Source of the DNA: Thermoactinomyces sp. DSM 45892
Lineage (GTDB): Bacteria; Bacillota; Bacilli; Thermoactinomycetales; Thermoactinomycetaceae
Reading direction: 5' to 3'
Assembly (NCBI RefSeq): GCF_900107305.1
Contig: NZ_FNPL01000010.1
Span: 60,198 to 124,197, forward strand
Length of the DNA: 64,000 nt
Shown piece by piece: positions 10,097 through 21,205 of the stretch; the first letter of the stretch is position 1, and each line of letters opens with the position of its first letter. The position numbers and the translations under genes were made by a program. The notes under the pieces were generated by a model that was not told the origin of the DNA, ran no database searches, and saw only the letters and a list, made by a program, of their open reading frames with translations.

Positions 10097-10846
10097 ATGA
10101 AAAAGAAAATGAAGTTATTGATCTCGTCTATCTGTGTTGTGGCTATTGTGTCGTTGGTAAGTGGATGTGGCGGTACGAAACCAACAGAGAATCAGAACAA
10201 ACAGACTCAAGCGACTGGAGAACTATCTGTTTCATTCCGAGCAAATCCAGATAAATCAAATACGGGTGACCCTGTAACTTTCCAAGCAAATGTTAAGCAA
10301 GGGGAGAACGGGGTAACAAATGCGAAGGTGGAGTTTGAAGTTTGGAAAGGGACAAGCACAGATCATAAACAATACCCTGCAAAGCATATATCGAACGGAG
10401 ATTACACAGCTAGTGACTCCTTTAAGGATGCAGGCACTTATCATGTAATCGTTCATGTATATACCGACAAGGATCATAAGATGGCCGAAGGAACGTTTCA
10501 AGTAGGAGAGCAAAAAGCGGAAGAGCATGGTCACCAACACGGAGAGCAAAAAGCCAGCCTTCATATCATGCTTCCAGATTCGATCGAAAAGGGTAAGTCA
10601 TTTTCACTAATGGGCCATGTGATGGATGCAAAGGGCAAGCCGTTAACAGGCGCTAACGTGAAGTTTGAAATCTGGAAAGAAGGCGATAAGAAGCACCAAT
10701 TTATCGATGTTTCGGAAGGTAAAGCTGGAGAATACACGAAGGACTATAGCTTTGCTGAGTCAGGTAAGTATCATGTACAACTGCATGTAGAAAAACCCTC
10801 TATCAAGTTACACGAGCATGTGGAGAAGACCGTTTCGGTCAAATAA
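10097..10846 (+). CDS. Lipoprotein with two YtkA/FixH-like domains
   Basis: 249 residues. The signal peptide ends in the lipobox LVSGC with lipidated C24. Two homologous beta-sandwich domains follow (about 42-137 and 150-249). Each has an FEVWK/FEIWK strand, a GxY(T) turn and a YHVxxHV strand. They are joined by a His-rich linker (EEHGHQHGEQK). The folds resemble the YtkA-like family, related to FixH, whose members are extracytoplasmic and sometimes metal-linked. The His-rich hinge suggests metal binding, which is inference. The gene follows the two-component pair and ends at a strong palindrome. Confidence 0.8.
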   Translation: MKKKMKLLISSICVVAIVSLVSGCGGTKPTENQNKQTQATGELSVSFRANPDKSNTGDPVTFQANVKQGENGVTNAKVEFEVWKGTSTDHKQYPAKHISNGDYTASDSFKDAGTYHVIVHVYTDKDHKMAEGTFQVGEQKAEEHGHQHGEQKASLHIMLPDSIEKGKSFSLMGHVMDAKGKPLTGANVKFEIWKEGDKKHQFIDVSEGKAGEYTKDYSFAESGKYHVQLHVEKPSIKLHEHVEKTVSVK

Positions 10847-10852
10847 ACTCAC

Positions 10853-10885
10853 GAACCCCCTGATAATCAATTTATCAGGGGGTTC
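10853..10885. terminator. Bidirectional palindrome between convergent genes
   Basis: A perfect 14-bp stem GAACCCCCTGATAA / TTATCAGGGGGTTC with a short loop lies between the convergent lipoprotein and M50 protease genes. Neither side has a long T run, so termination efficiency is uncertain. Confidence 0.7.
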
Positions 10886-10889
10886 CCTC

Positions 10890-11993
10890 TTACCTAACCT
10901 CCGGTACCATCGCTTGGGTAATCCACATCATATAGAGCAACAATGTAGCAAGCCCTAGGTAAGAAACACCATATAGGAGTCTATGTTTTTTAGAAACGTC
11001 ATAATATCTCTTATCCTCAGGGGAATTCGCCTCATGCTCCTGATAAAAGGGACGATACTCCATTTCAATGACAAACTCTATTTTTCCATCATCCGTCATG
11101 AGAGTACGTATTAAGTGAACCCGTTTTATCTCAGCATGTAGGTCTGGTATGGTTGCAATTCGCCCTAAGCTAGGGTAAAACACATCTAAAAAAGCTCTCT
11201 TGCTTGCACGATCTGTATAGTAGCGATAATCAAGCTCTCGCCTGTGTAATTCACTTGGTATGTATGCTCCTACTTCTTCAAATCGATGTGGGTCCAACTT
11301 TACGGATAGCATCTCGATTCTCGATCTTTGTTGCCTCATCGGTTTCTTCTTTCTTACATACTTTGCATATAATTGATATACAAACATCACATAAATGATT
11401 GACAGTAAAATGCTTCTCAGATAGATAATCAACACTAGGCCCATTATTAAACCGAGCACCCAGAACCAGCGCGAAATCGCAACCACGATTCGTCCACCAT
11501 CTAGTGGATGAATGGGAACGAGGTTAAACACATTTAAGAAAAAACCAATATAAGCAATCATGTAATAGAAGGAATCACCTGTCACATAACCAAGTATCCA
11601 ACAGCCCAGCGCTCCAACTGTTCCTAGTAAAGGTCCACCCAAAGCGATAAAAGCTTCCGTTTCTGCATCCCGTGGTTGCTTTTTCATCGTAATAAATGCA
11701 CCTACAAAGGGGATAAAAGCAGGAGCAGATACAGGCAACCCTCTTTGTTTAGCAGCTAATACATGTCCAATCTCATGAATCAAAATCATCATAACGAAAC
11801 CAAAGGCCACTTGAAAAGGAGCAATCAACGTATATGCCCAAATCGAGAGGATCATCGAAAGAAGGGTAGGTAAAAATTTTCCTACTTTCAGGAGTGGAAA
11901 AAGTACTTTTAACTTGGAACCAAACGTAATGAGCAAAAGCGCCAAACTAGCTAACCATGTTCCGATCGAAGATTTCTTTTTCTTCGGATCCAT
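10890..11993 (-). CDS. Site-2-type (M50) membrane metalloprotease
   Basis: 367 residues. HEIGH (residues 73-77, zinc ligands and catalytic Glu) lies in a transmembrane helix, and NLVPIHPLDGGR places the third ligand at D165. Further membrane helices lie around 45-70, 115-160 and 170-210. A soluble region of about 120 residues follows, then a final helix near the C-terminus. The family cleaves substrates within the membrane. The C-terminal soluble domain and last helix are not typical of SpoIVFB or RseP, and I do not recognise an orthologue. It is convergent with the lipoprotein gene; no substrate is evident. Confidence 0.85.
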   Translation of the reverse strand: MDPKKKKSSIGTWLASLALLLITFGSKLKVLFPLLKVGKFLPTLLSMILSIWAYTLIAPFQVAFGFVMMILIHEIGHVLAAKQRGLPVSAPAFIPFVGAFITMKKQPRDAETEAFIALGGPLLGTVGALGCWILGYVTGDSFYYMIAYIGFFLNVFNLVPIHPLDGGRIVVAISRWFWVLGLIMGLVLIIYLRSILLSIIYVMFVYQLYAKYVRKKKPMRQQRSRIEMLSVKLDPHRFEEVGAYIPSELHRRELDYRYYTDRASKRAFLDVFYPSLGRIATIPDLHAEIKRVHLIRTLMTDDGKIEFVIEMEYRPFYQEHEANSPEDKRYYDVSKKHRLLYGVSYLGLATLLLYMMWITQAMVPEVR

Positions 11994-12087
11994 TTGAATC
12001 CCCCATTCCTATTTAACTATCGTTCTCAGGGTTATGATACACTAAATAAAATCGCTTTCATCTTACATTATACAAGGAGGAATTATT

Positions 12088-13371
12088 CTGAATCGTAAAG
12101 TCATCCGTAGTTGGGCTCTTTATGACTGGGCCAACTCGGCATTTGCCACAACCATTATCGCTGCTGTAATGCCAACGTTTTTTTCCGATACAGCGGCCGA
12201 GGGGCTGGACCCAGGAACAGCGACTGCTTACTGGGGATACACAGATTCAATTGCCTCCCTATTCGTCTTACTCTTATCCCCAATCTTGGGAGCTATCGCA
12301 GATGCTAGTGGTTCTAAAAAAATATTTCTACGTTTCTTTACTTATATCGGTGCTATCTCTTGTCTACTCATGTTTACCATTGGAGCAGGCAATTGGATTT
12401 GGGCCTCTTTACTCATATGTATCGGAACGATCGCCTTTTCTGGAGCAAATGTTTTCTATGATGCATTTTTAACTGATATCGCCCCACCAGAAAAAAGGGA
12501 TTACGTATCGAGTGTCGGCTACTCCTATGGCTATGTTGGTGGGGGAATCCTCCTCGCGGCCCAACTGTATTTTATCTTAAATGCCGAGATGTTTGGGGTC
12601 ACCACTACCACTGCTACCCAAATTTCACTGGCTTCCGTTGGAGTCTGGTGGTTTCTGTTTGCCATCCCGCTATTTCGAAATGTCCCTGAAAAAAAGATAG
12701 CTTCCGAAAAAAGAAGTGCTTGGCAATGGACACGAATTGGGTTTCAAGATGTTCGTCACACACTTAGTAAAATAACAAAATACCCAGAACTAATAAAGTT
12801 TCTGATCGCATTTTGGTTTTTCAATGATGGAATTAATACGATTATTAAAATGGCTACCATCTATGGAAAAGAAATCGGCATCGGGACCACACACCTTATC
12901 ACTGCTCTTCTCCTAACCCAATTTATCGGCTTCCCGAGTACCTTGTTATTTGGAAAGATAGCGGAGAAAGTAGGGTCTAAAATCACTCTATTTATTACGC
13001 TATTTACCTATCTCATCTTAGTTTGTATCGGATATTACATGCAATCGGCTATGCATTTCTATATCCTTGCTGGATTAGTTGGACTCGTCCAAGGAGGAAG
13101 CCAAGCCATTAGCCGCTCGATCTTTAGTCGTATGGTTCCAGTCTACCATAATACGGAATTTTTCGGTTTCTTTAGTCTAACTGGTAAATGCGCCTCTATC
13201 CTGGGCCCATTTGTTTTTGCTTTAGTTGGTCAATTAAGCGGTTCGAGTCGATTAGGCATTTTGTCTCTCGTGTTCTTCTTCGTCGTTGGGATTATTCTGC
13301 TATTTAGAGTAAACATAGCAAAAGGCGAGAAGGAAGCACTTGATGACGAAGCACCCCTTTTGAACGTGTAA
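12088..13371 (+). CDS. UMF1-family major facilitator transporter, probable CTG start
   Basis: 427 residues if translation starts at CTG 12088-12090, which lies 7 bases after a perfect AAGGAGG. The first in-frame ATG is at 12169, but the codons before it encode the family-defining SWALYDWANSAFATT segment, so a start at 12169 would cut transmembrane helix 1. ATT at 12085 is a less well spaced alternative. About 12 hydrophobic segments follow, matching UMF1/Atg22-like permeases (B. subtilis YxiO type). The substrate is unknown. It is divergent from the M50 protease. Confidence 0.85.
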   Translation: MNRKVIRSWALYDWANSAFATTIIAAVMPTFFSDTAAEGLDPGTATAYWGYTDSIASLFVLLLSPILGAIADASGSKKIFLRFFTYIGAISCLLMFTIGAGNWIWASLLICIGTIAFSGANVFYDAFLTDIAPPEKRDYVSSVGYSYGYVGGGILLAAQLYFILNAEMFGVTTTTATQISLASVGVWWFLFAIPLFRNVPEKKIASEKRSAWQWTRIGFQDVRHTLSKITKYPELIKFLIAFWFFNDGINTIIKMATIYGKEIGIGTTHLITALLLTQFIGFPSTLLFGKIAEKVGSKITLFITLFTYLILVCIGYYMQSAMHFYILAGLVGLVQGGSQAISRSIFSRMVPVYHNTEFFGFFSLTGKCASILGPFVFALVGQLSGSSRLGILSLVFFFVVGIILLFRVNIAKGEKEALDDEAPLLNV

Positions 13372-13386
13372 CATGACAATGACGAA

Positions 13387-13425
13387 AAAACCAAGTATAA
13401 CCCATAGTAGGGCTATACTTGGTTT
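13387..13425 (-). terminator. Terminator overlapping the stop of the 283-residue gene
   Basis: On the minus strand, the stem AAACCAAGTATA ... TATACTTGGTTT with an inner GCCC/GGGT pairing is followed by TTTTTT. Its 5' arm contains the last codons and the stop (13413-13415) of the unknown gene. It may also end the convergent transporter transcript. Confidence 0.8.
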
Positions 13426-14264
13426 AAATCATGTTCTAACTCCTTCATCAATTCCATCACTACTTCTGTTTTATGATTCACTACTTGATCCATCACCGCT
13501 TCTTTCTCTTCCTGTGACAGGGATGCCCCCTTGCTAAATAAATGAGTCACAGTCGAATCCTCAAGCAGCTCTTTGGACAAGCCAGTGGCAATTTGCTTCT
13601 GGACAGATTTTAAGTCTCGTAATACGCCGCGCCAGTTAAATTTCCAAATGGGGGTATGACGATACAAATACTCTACCACGACACGCTCATCTTGAGTCGT
13701 TTTATTGTAGGTTAAGATCTGTTTCTGAAAAAGCTGTGCAACGGATATATGTAAAGCCTTTAACTTCATCAAGTTACTAGGGGTAATTTCATGGTTTCGA
13801 TACATGTTACTCGCTAGCTGGTTTAACTCCTCGTTAGCCTTTTCTAAATCGCCTTGTTGCACAAATAATACATGTGATGTCTGGGTGACACGTTGAAACT
13901 CTTCTTTTGGGAAAAGGTCCATGTGTTCTTCATAATGATTCTTTATCTCTTCTAACATCTGTACCAAGCTTTGATACATCTCTTGCTCGCCTGTAAGAAG
14001 CACATATAATAAATCATTGGATTTTTTGAGGCTTTCATATTGCAATACGCGTTCGACAACGGGCTCTACTTCCTCGAAAAATGGCACAGAACCATCTTCT
14101 CGTACCACCAAGACTTTCCCTGAAGGATGGAATCGTCCAAAATAGTAAGCCCCTTCATGACCCTCTACAGGAATCTTAGATTCAAAGATCTCTGGCTGTT
14201 CTTCTGGTAACGTTTCTTTAAACAGATTCACTATAAAAGTAGGAATCATGCTAGTGTCTTGCAT
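13413..14264 (-). CDS. Unrecognised 283-residue soluble protein next to dnaK-like gene
   Basis: I do not recognise this protein. It has no signal peptide and no membrane helix. Residues 1-75 look alpha/beta (HEGAYYFGRFHPSGKVLVVREDG). The rest is mostly charged helices, with possible tetratricopeptide-like pairs at about 80-190 and a Glu/Lys-rich tail. ATG at 14264 follows GCGAGGA. A likely extended -10 (TGGTATGAT) lies about 50 bases upstream, after the dnaK-like terminator, so it may be transcribed separately. Position directly after the grpE-like/dnaK-like pair makes a client or co-chaperone role possible, but nothing in the sequence proves it. Confidence 0.75.
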   Translation of the reverse strand: MQDTSMIPTFIVNLFKETLPEEQPEIFESKIPVEGHEGAYYFGRFHPSGKVLVVREDGSVPFFEEVEPVVERVLQYESLKKSNDLLYVLLTGEQEMYQSLVQMLEEIKNHYEEHMDLFPKEEFQRVTQTSHVLFVQQGDLEKANEELNQLASNMYRNHEITPSNLMKLKALHISVAQLFQKQILTYNKTTQDERVVVEYLYRHTPIWKFNWRGVLRDLKSVQKQIATGLSKELLEDSTVTHLFSKGASLSQEEKEAVMDQVVNHKTEVVMELMKELEHDLNQV

Positions 14265-14391
14265 TTCATTTCCTCGCTTCCAAGTTTATCCTCAACAAAT
14301 TTCCATGCCCCCATCATACCATTTCATTTTCTCTATGATCTATTTAAATTCCTTTTTTTTGTCACATTTCACTCTATCATCATCCTCTTAA

Positions 14392-14440
14392 AGCAAAAAA
14401 GGGACTTAACTAGAAAATCTAGTCAAAACCCTTTTTTGCT
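14392..14440. terminator. Terminator after the dnaK-like gene
   Basis: The stem AGCAAAAAAGGG / CCCTTTTTTGCT surrounds an inner hairpin GACTAGA/TCTAGTT. The T run is part of the stem, so it could work in both directions; on the minus strand it ends the grpE-like/dnaK-like transcript. Confidence 0.75.
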
Positions 14441-14448
14441 TCGAAACA

Positions 14449-15972
14449 TCAACTTATAGCAAGTTGTGCCACCCGTTGTTGCTTCTCCATTACTTCCTCA
14501 TCTGTCAGGTTAGAAGTACGTTCAATATTAATTTCGCCAAGCAGAGCACCCGCTGTTGAGTCGATGACGGATACATGGATAATTCCATCACTATCGTACT
14601 CAAATATCACTTCTAAGGGAGCACCCTTCGCATAATTAGGAAGCTCAATCATCCCATCCCCTACAACCTTTACAAAGTCGAGGTCGCTACTCTCTCCTTC
14701 TGTTACTTGAATATGAAGTTGGGTTTGATCATCTACTGTAGTCGTATAATGACCGCTTACCCGGGCAGGAATGACAGTATCTTTTTTCAGTACAATCGAG
14801 TTTACTTCCGCTCCATTTTCATCTAATGCAACCACACCCAAGCTATGCGAATTCACATCTTGAACTTCGACAGCAGGAAAAGCCTTGAGCAAATTAGGAT
14901 CAGAAAGCCCCGCTTTCATATGTAAGAGGGTTCCTTGGATCGAGGCACCCATCGCCACAACCTCGTCCGGATTCACATCTAGCGACGGGCGGATTCCTGT
15001 CACACGCTCGATGAGAGCTGGCACAGACCTCATACGGGTAGAGCCTCCGACCATCAAGACACGGTCAATATCTTTCCATTGGAGGCCTGCGTCAGCTAGC
15101 ACTTGTTCCATGATGACACGGGTCAATTGCAACAAAGAACTCGTTAACTCATCAAATTTTTGACGGGTGAGGGTAATAGATGCATTATGACCCCCGACCG
15201 AGATAAATACATTGGTACGCTCTCTGGAAGATAACGTTTTTTTCGCAATCTCCGCTTTATCCCGAAGATCTTGCTCATACATCGGATCCTCTAATAGGTC
15301 AATATCACTTTGTGCACGGAATTCTTCATTTAGATAATTCATAACCTCATTGTCAAAGTCACAACCACCTAGATTTTTTGCTCCACCCGTAGATAAAACC
15401 CGAAGCCCTTCTGGTGATAACCTCATGATCGTCACATCGAACGTTCCACCTCCGAGGTCATATACCATGATCGTTTGACGTTGATCCATTTTATCTAATC
15501 CATAAGCAAGAGCAGCCGCAGTCGGCTCATTGATGATTCGCAATACATTTAAGCCGGCAATCTTGCCTGCATCTTGTGTCGCTTTACGCTGGGCATCATC
15601 GAAATAGGCAGGAACGGTAATAACTGCATCTGTTATCTTTTCTCCTGTGAGTGTCTCTGCATCTTCCTTTAGTCGGCGTAAGATGATGGCAGATATCTCT
15701 TCAGGTGAATACACTTCTTTCTGTTCGGTAATAAAGCGCCAGTTCTTGTCCCCTACCTGACGCTTTACAAACTGGATCACATTAAAAGGGCTTGCCACTG
15801 CTGATCGTTTCGCGATACTACCTACGATAGGGTCTTCCCCATCAAATAAAACAACCGAAGGGGTGATACGTTCTCCCTCTCGGTTCACCAAGATTTCGGG
15901 CTTGCCAAACTTGTTCACAACGGAAATGGCGGAATATGTTGTTCCTAAGTCGATCCCTACTACTCTACCCAA
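14449..15972 (-). CDS. Lidless Hsp70 (DnaK-like) chaperone
   Basis: 507 residues against about 610 for canonical DnaK. The nucleotide-binding domain is complete: GIDLGTT (6-12), NEPTAAALAYG, DLGGGTFDV, VLMVGGSTRMR. The interdomain linker is atypical (VEVQDV in place of the LLLDV type). A beta-sandwich substrate domain follows, and the chain stops at the first lid helix, so the helical lid and disordered tail are missing. The start is TTG at 15970-15972, 8 bases after AAGGAG; the upstream in-frame GTG overlaps that ribosome site. It pairs with the grpE-like gene 35 bases upstream. No dnaJ or hrcA is nearby, so this is probably a second, specialised system beside a normal dnaK locus elsewhere. 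Confidence 0.9.
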   Translation of the reverse strand: MGRVVGIDLGTTYSAISVVNKFGKPEILVNREGERITPSVVLFDGEDPIVGSIAKRSAVASPFNVIQFVKRQVGDKNWRFITEQKEVYSPEEISAIILRRLKEDAETLTGEKITDAVITVPAYFDDAQRKATQDAGKIAGLNVLRIINEPTAAALAYGLDKMDQRQTIMVYDLGGGTFDVTIMRLSPEGLRVLSTGGAKNLGGCDFDNEVMNYLNEEFRAQSDIDLLEDPMYEQDLRDKAEIAKKTLSSRERTNVFISVGGHNASITLTRQKFDELTSSLLQLTRVIMEQVLADAGLQWKDIDRVLMVGGSTRMRSVPALIERVTGIRPSLDVNPDEVVAMGASIQGTLLHMKAGLSDPNLLKAFPAVEVQDVNSHSLGVVALDENGAEVNSIVLKKDTVIPARVSGHYTTTVDDQTQLHIQVTEGESSDLDFVKVVGDGMIELPNYAKGAPLEVIFEYDSDGIIHVSVIDSTAGALLGEINIERTSNLTDEEVMEKQQRVAQLAIS

Positions 15973-16007
15973 TGACTTCACTCCTTCAGGGAAGATGGTT
16001 CTGTTAC

Positions 16008-16637
16008 TTATACACGATGTTTCTTTATAATCACTTTTGCAGGTCGCAGAATGACCTCTTTATAGCGGAATCCGTTACGGACTACTGCTGCAATCTCATT
16101 GTCTTCTTCTTGTACCTCAGTTGGTACCACTTGAACGACTTCTTGATAACGAGGATCAAATGTAATCGATTCTAAGAAAATAGGTTCTACTCCACGTCTA
16201 TAGAGGATCTCCATTAACTCTCCATTTAACGATTTAAGTAACTCAGCTACTTCGGGTGAGAGGCTTCCATTCTCCGCACCATCTTTATAGATCATTTCCA
16301 TCCGATCATGCAATAAGATCAAATCTATGTAAAGCGGCCTCAGATTCGTTAATTCTTGATCCTGCTTCATCGAATCCATCTCTTGATATAATCGTTCAAA
16401 TGCTTGTTCTTTTGTTTTATCGTACGTTAGCCGCTTTTCAACTAAACGAACGAGCGAAGTAAAGTTTGATTGCAAACTAGATAAGAAAGAGAGAACCTGT
16501 TGCTGTTGACGATCAACGGGTTTTCCCTCTACATCGCCGGTCCGTTCGCGCATCTGCGGTAAATTCATGCGTTTTGGTTGTTGTGGTAGTTGGGAACCTT
16601 GTCCAAATAATCTTCGGTTCTCTTTTTTGGGACCCAT
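16008..16637 (-). CDS. GrpE-like nucleotide exchange factor
   Basis: 209 residues. The last ~70 fit the GrpE beta-wing region: GVEPIFLESITFDPRYQEVVQ, then NEIAAVVRNGFRYKEVILRPAKVIIKK, matching the family pattern GVE..., DP..H/Y.AV, GY/GF...LRPA.V.V. Helices at about 45-150 would form the GrpE stalk; the N-terminus is basic and Gln-rich. Conservation is weaker than in standard GrpE, consistent with a partner for the divergent lidless Hsp70 immediately downstream. A TATAAT hexamer lies about 45 bases before the ATG, with a poor -35, and AGGGAGG precedes the start. No CIRCE element was found. Confidence 0.82.
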   Translation of the reverse strand: MGPKKENRRLFGQGSQLPQQPKRMNLPQMRERTGDVEGKPVDRQQQQVLSFLSSLQSNFTSLVRLVEKRLTYDKTKEQAFERLYQEMDSMKQDQELTNLRPLYIDLILLHDRMEMIYKDGAENGSLSPEVAELLKSLNGELMEILYRRGVEPIFLESITFDPRYQEVVQVVPTEVQEEDNEIAAVVRNGFRYKEVILRPAKVIIKKHRV

Positions 16638-16909
16638 ACTTGTTCCTCCCTTTGTGCACTAGTTTACATAGATCTATTATAACAGCCTATTTCATAAAAA
16701 GTGCTTGGAAAAATGAAACCTAATAAAACTAACATCTTCCATCCCACGAAATTTCTTCTATTTATAGCCACTAACCCAATAAAAGTAATGTGAAAAATAC
16801 GTCAACTCTATCTATTCCTATTCGTAACTCCATTTTTTCTTCTATTTTATTCGCAAAACGCCCCAGTTGGCAACCACTCTATCAATCTACAAATGTGTTT
16901 AGTAAGAAT
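16638..16909. other. AT-rich intergenic region between grpE-like gene and lysS
   Basis: Together with the lysS terminator this leaves 312 bases without a gene. It holds the likely promoter of the grpE-like/dnaK-like pair at its left end (TATAAT on the minus strand, weak -35). The remainder is AT-rich with no ORF, tRNA or palindrome that I could support. B. subtilis has an rRNA operon between lysS and ctsR; no trace of one is visible here. Confidence 0.6.
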
Positions 16910-16944
16910 AAAAAGCACGAAAGACCATAATCCCCGTGCTTTTT
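16910..16944 (-). terminator. Terminator of the folate-lysS operon
   Basis: On the minus strand, the stem AAAAAGCACG / CGTGCTTTTT lies 6 bases after the lysS stop and ends in a T run. Confidence 0.85.
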
Positions 16945-16949
16945 ATTTT

Positions 16950-19448
<2,499 letters not shown>

Positions 19449-19471
<23 letters not shown>

Positions 19472-19997
19472 TTGTTTTTTCCTCCTCCCTTTTCGTAAGC
19501 ATAGGTTCTAGCTTGAGGATTCCCCGAGGATTTCCTATTTGTTTTACCCAATCACCCAGAGATTCACTGGTTCCTGGTATCAAAAAACGTTCTGTATCCC
19601 CCACGACCTCTGCCAATGGAAGAACCACAAATGAACGATCTTTCATCTTCGGGTGTGGGACTTCTAAATTTTCTTTTTGGATCAACAGCTGATCATAAAG
19701 TAAAATATCTATATCAATCGTACGAGGTCCGTAGCGGATCACCCTCACACGTTTCAATTCTTGTTCTACTTCCTGACATCGCCTAAGAAGTGCTTCTGCC
19801 GATAAAGTCGTTTCTAACTCTGCTACCATATTATAAAAATCGGGCTGATTAAGATAGTCCACTGGATCAGAGCGATAGATCGAGGAGCATGTTCGAACTT
19901 GTATATCAGGTGTGTCTTGAATCAGCCTTATGGCTTGCTTTAACTGCCGAACAGGGTCTCCTATATTGGCACCTAATCCTACATATGCACGTACCAT
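19449..19997 (-). CDS. folK: Hydroxymethyl-dihydropterin pyrophosphokinase
   Basis: 182 residues. It transfers pyrophosphate from ATP to 6-hydroxymethyl-7,8-dihydropterin. The HPPK signature YGPRTIDIDILLY and the later VPHPKMKDRSFVVLPL are intact, as is the N-terminal YVGLGANIGD. Its ATG shares one base with the folB stop (TAATG), and its end overlaps dusB, so the folate genes are tightly coupled. Confidence 0.96.
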
Positions 19998-20356
19998 TAT
20001 CGCTTCCCCCGTCTAATCTCAACCCCAACCGATTGATAATACCCCGGAATGGGCGGATCTGGCTTCGTAACACGAACCACAACCTCATCAAGTGGATACC
20101 CAGATAACAGACGAGTAGCGATTTCTTCAGCAAGCTTCTCCACTAATTTAAACGGAGCCCCTTCGACAATCTGCTGAACCGTTTCGTACACTTTACCATA
20201 ATCGACTGTGAGCGTTAAATCATCCGTGTATCCCGCTTCTTGTAAGGAGAGAAACAACTTTAGATCGATCTGAAAGCGTTGGCCTAGTTTATTTTCTTCT
20301 GGAAACGCTCCATGATAACCATAAAACAGCATTTTCTCGAAAAATATATGATCCAT
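19997..20356 (-). CDS. folB: Dihydroneopterin aldolase
   Basis: 119 residues, usual size. It cleaves 7,8-dihydroneopterin to hydroxymethyl-dihydropterin and glycolaldehyde. Conserved features are FYGYHGAFPEE near the N-terminus, the catalytic-Lys region FKLVEKLAEEIA, and a C-terminal VRVTKP strand. GGAGGAG precedes the ATG. It is 12 bases after folP and directly coupled to folK. Confidence 0.95.
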   Translation of the reverse strand: MDHIFFEKMLFYGYHGAFPEENKLGQRFQIDLKLFLSLQEAGYTDDLTLTVDYGKVYETVQQIVEGAPFKLVEKLAEEIATRLLSGYPLDEVVVRVTKPDPPIPGYYQSVGVEIRRGKR

Positions 20357-20368
20357 TCTCGTCTCCTC

Positions 20369-21193
20369 CTAGTCAAGGGGCGTGTACACCAAAGTATCCA
20401 TCATTCGGCAGAATCGTACCGTTTCTTGGACATCGTGGACTCTCATGATCTGGCAGCCTTTTTGAATTCCAAAACCAACCGTAGCCAGTGTTCCCTCTAC
20501 TCTTTCATCAGGGGGAAGATCTAAGATTTTCCCAATCATCGATTTACGGGATGTCCCCAGTAGTACAGGGTATCCCATCTCCACCAATTGATCTACATGT
20601 TGCATGACCTGCACATTTTCCTGCAAGTTCTTAGCAAAGCCAATACCGGGGTCTAGCCAGATCCGCTCTGGCTTCACTCCTGCTCGCATCACAAGCTGGA
20701 TCGAATCTTGTAGATCCTTTTTCACATCTGCTATTAAATCTTGATACTCTGGAACCTCACGATTATGCATCAGGATTACCGGGACATCTAGCTCAGACAT
20801 CACGCTTGCCATTAACGGATCTTTTTTCGCTCCCCAGACATCATTGATGATATGGGCGCCAGATTGAATCGCTTCCTTCGCAACTTGTGCCTTATACGTA
20901 TCAATCGAAACAGGAATATCAAGCTCAGATGTAATTCGTTTTACAACCGGAATCACACGCGCTAATTCTTCATCCAATGAGACTGTCTCAGCTCCAGGCC
21001 TAGTCGATTCCCCACCGATATCAAGCAAGTCAGCCCCCTCGTCAACCAGTTTCTTCGCATGCAGGAGAGCACGTTCCACTGTTTGATAGTGACCCCCATC
21101 CGAAAAAGAATCCGGAGTCACATTTAGAATTCCCATGACCAATGTTCGTTTTCCGATAGGCAACTCTCGGTTCCCCACCCGGAATCCCTTCAT
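20369..21193 (-). CDS. folP: Dihydropteroate synthase
   Basis: 274 residues. It condenses pterin pyrophosphate with p-aminobenzoate and is the sulfonamide target. Both signatures are present: MGILNVTPDSFSDGG and GADLLDIGGESTRPGAE, plus a C-terminal GTSRKSMIG. Strong AGGAGG ribosome site. It starts 12 bases after pabA. In B. subtilis pabC lies between pabA and folP; here it is absent. Confidence 0.97.
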   Translation of the reverse strand: MKGFRVGNRELPIGKRTLVMGILNVTPDSFSDGGHYQTVERALLHAKKLVDEGADLLDIGGESTRPGAETVSLDEELARVIPVVKRITSELDIPVSIDTYKAQVAKEAIQSGAHIINDVWGAKKDPLMASVMSELDVPVILMHNREVPEYQDLIADVKKDLQDSIQLVMRAGVKPERIWLDPGIGFAKNLQENVQVMQHVDQLVEMGYPVLLGTSRKSMIGKILDLPPDERVEGTLATVGFGIQKGCQIMRVHDVQETVRFCRMMDTLVYTPLD

Positions 21194-21205
21194 AGTAACT
21201 GCCTC

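Noticed and set aside
15979..15981. GTG as start of the dnaK-like gene
   Set aside because: It overlaps the AAGGAG ribosome site; the TTG at 15970-15972 has correct spacing.
16638..16720. CIRCE element before the grpE-like gene
   Set aside because: No TTAGCACTC-N9-GAGTGCTAA palindrome; only a partial AGCACT match.
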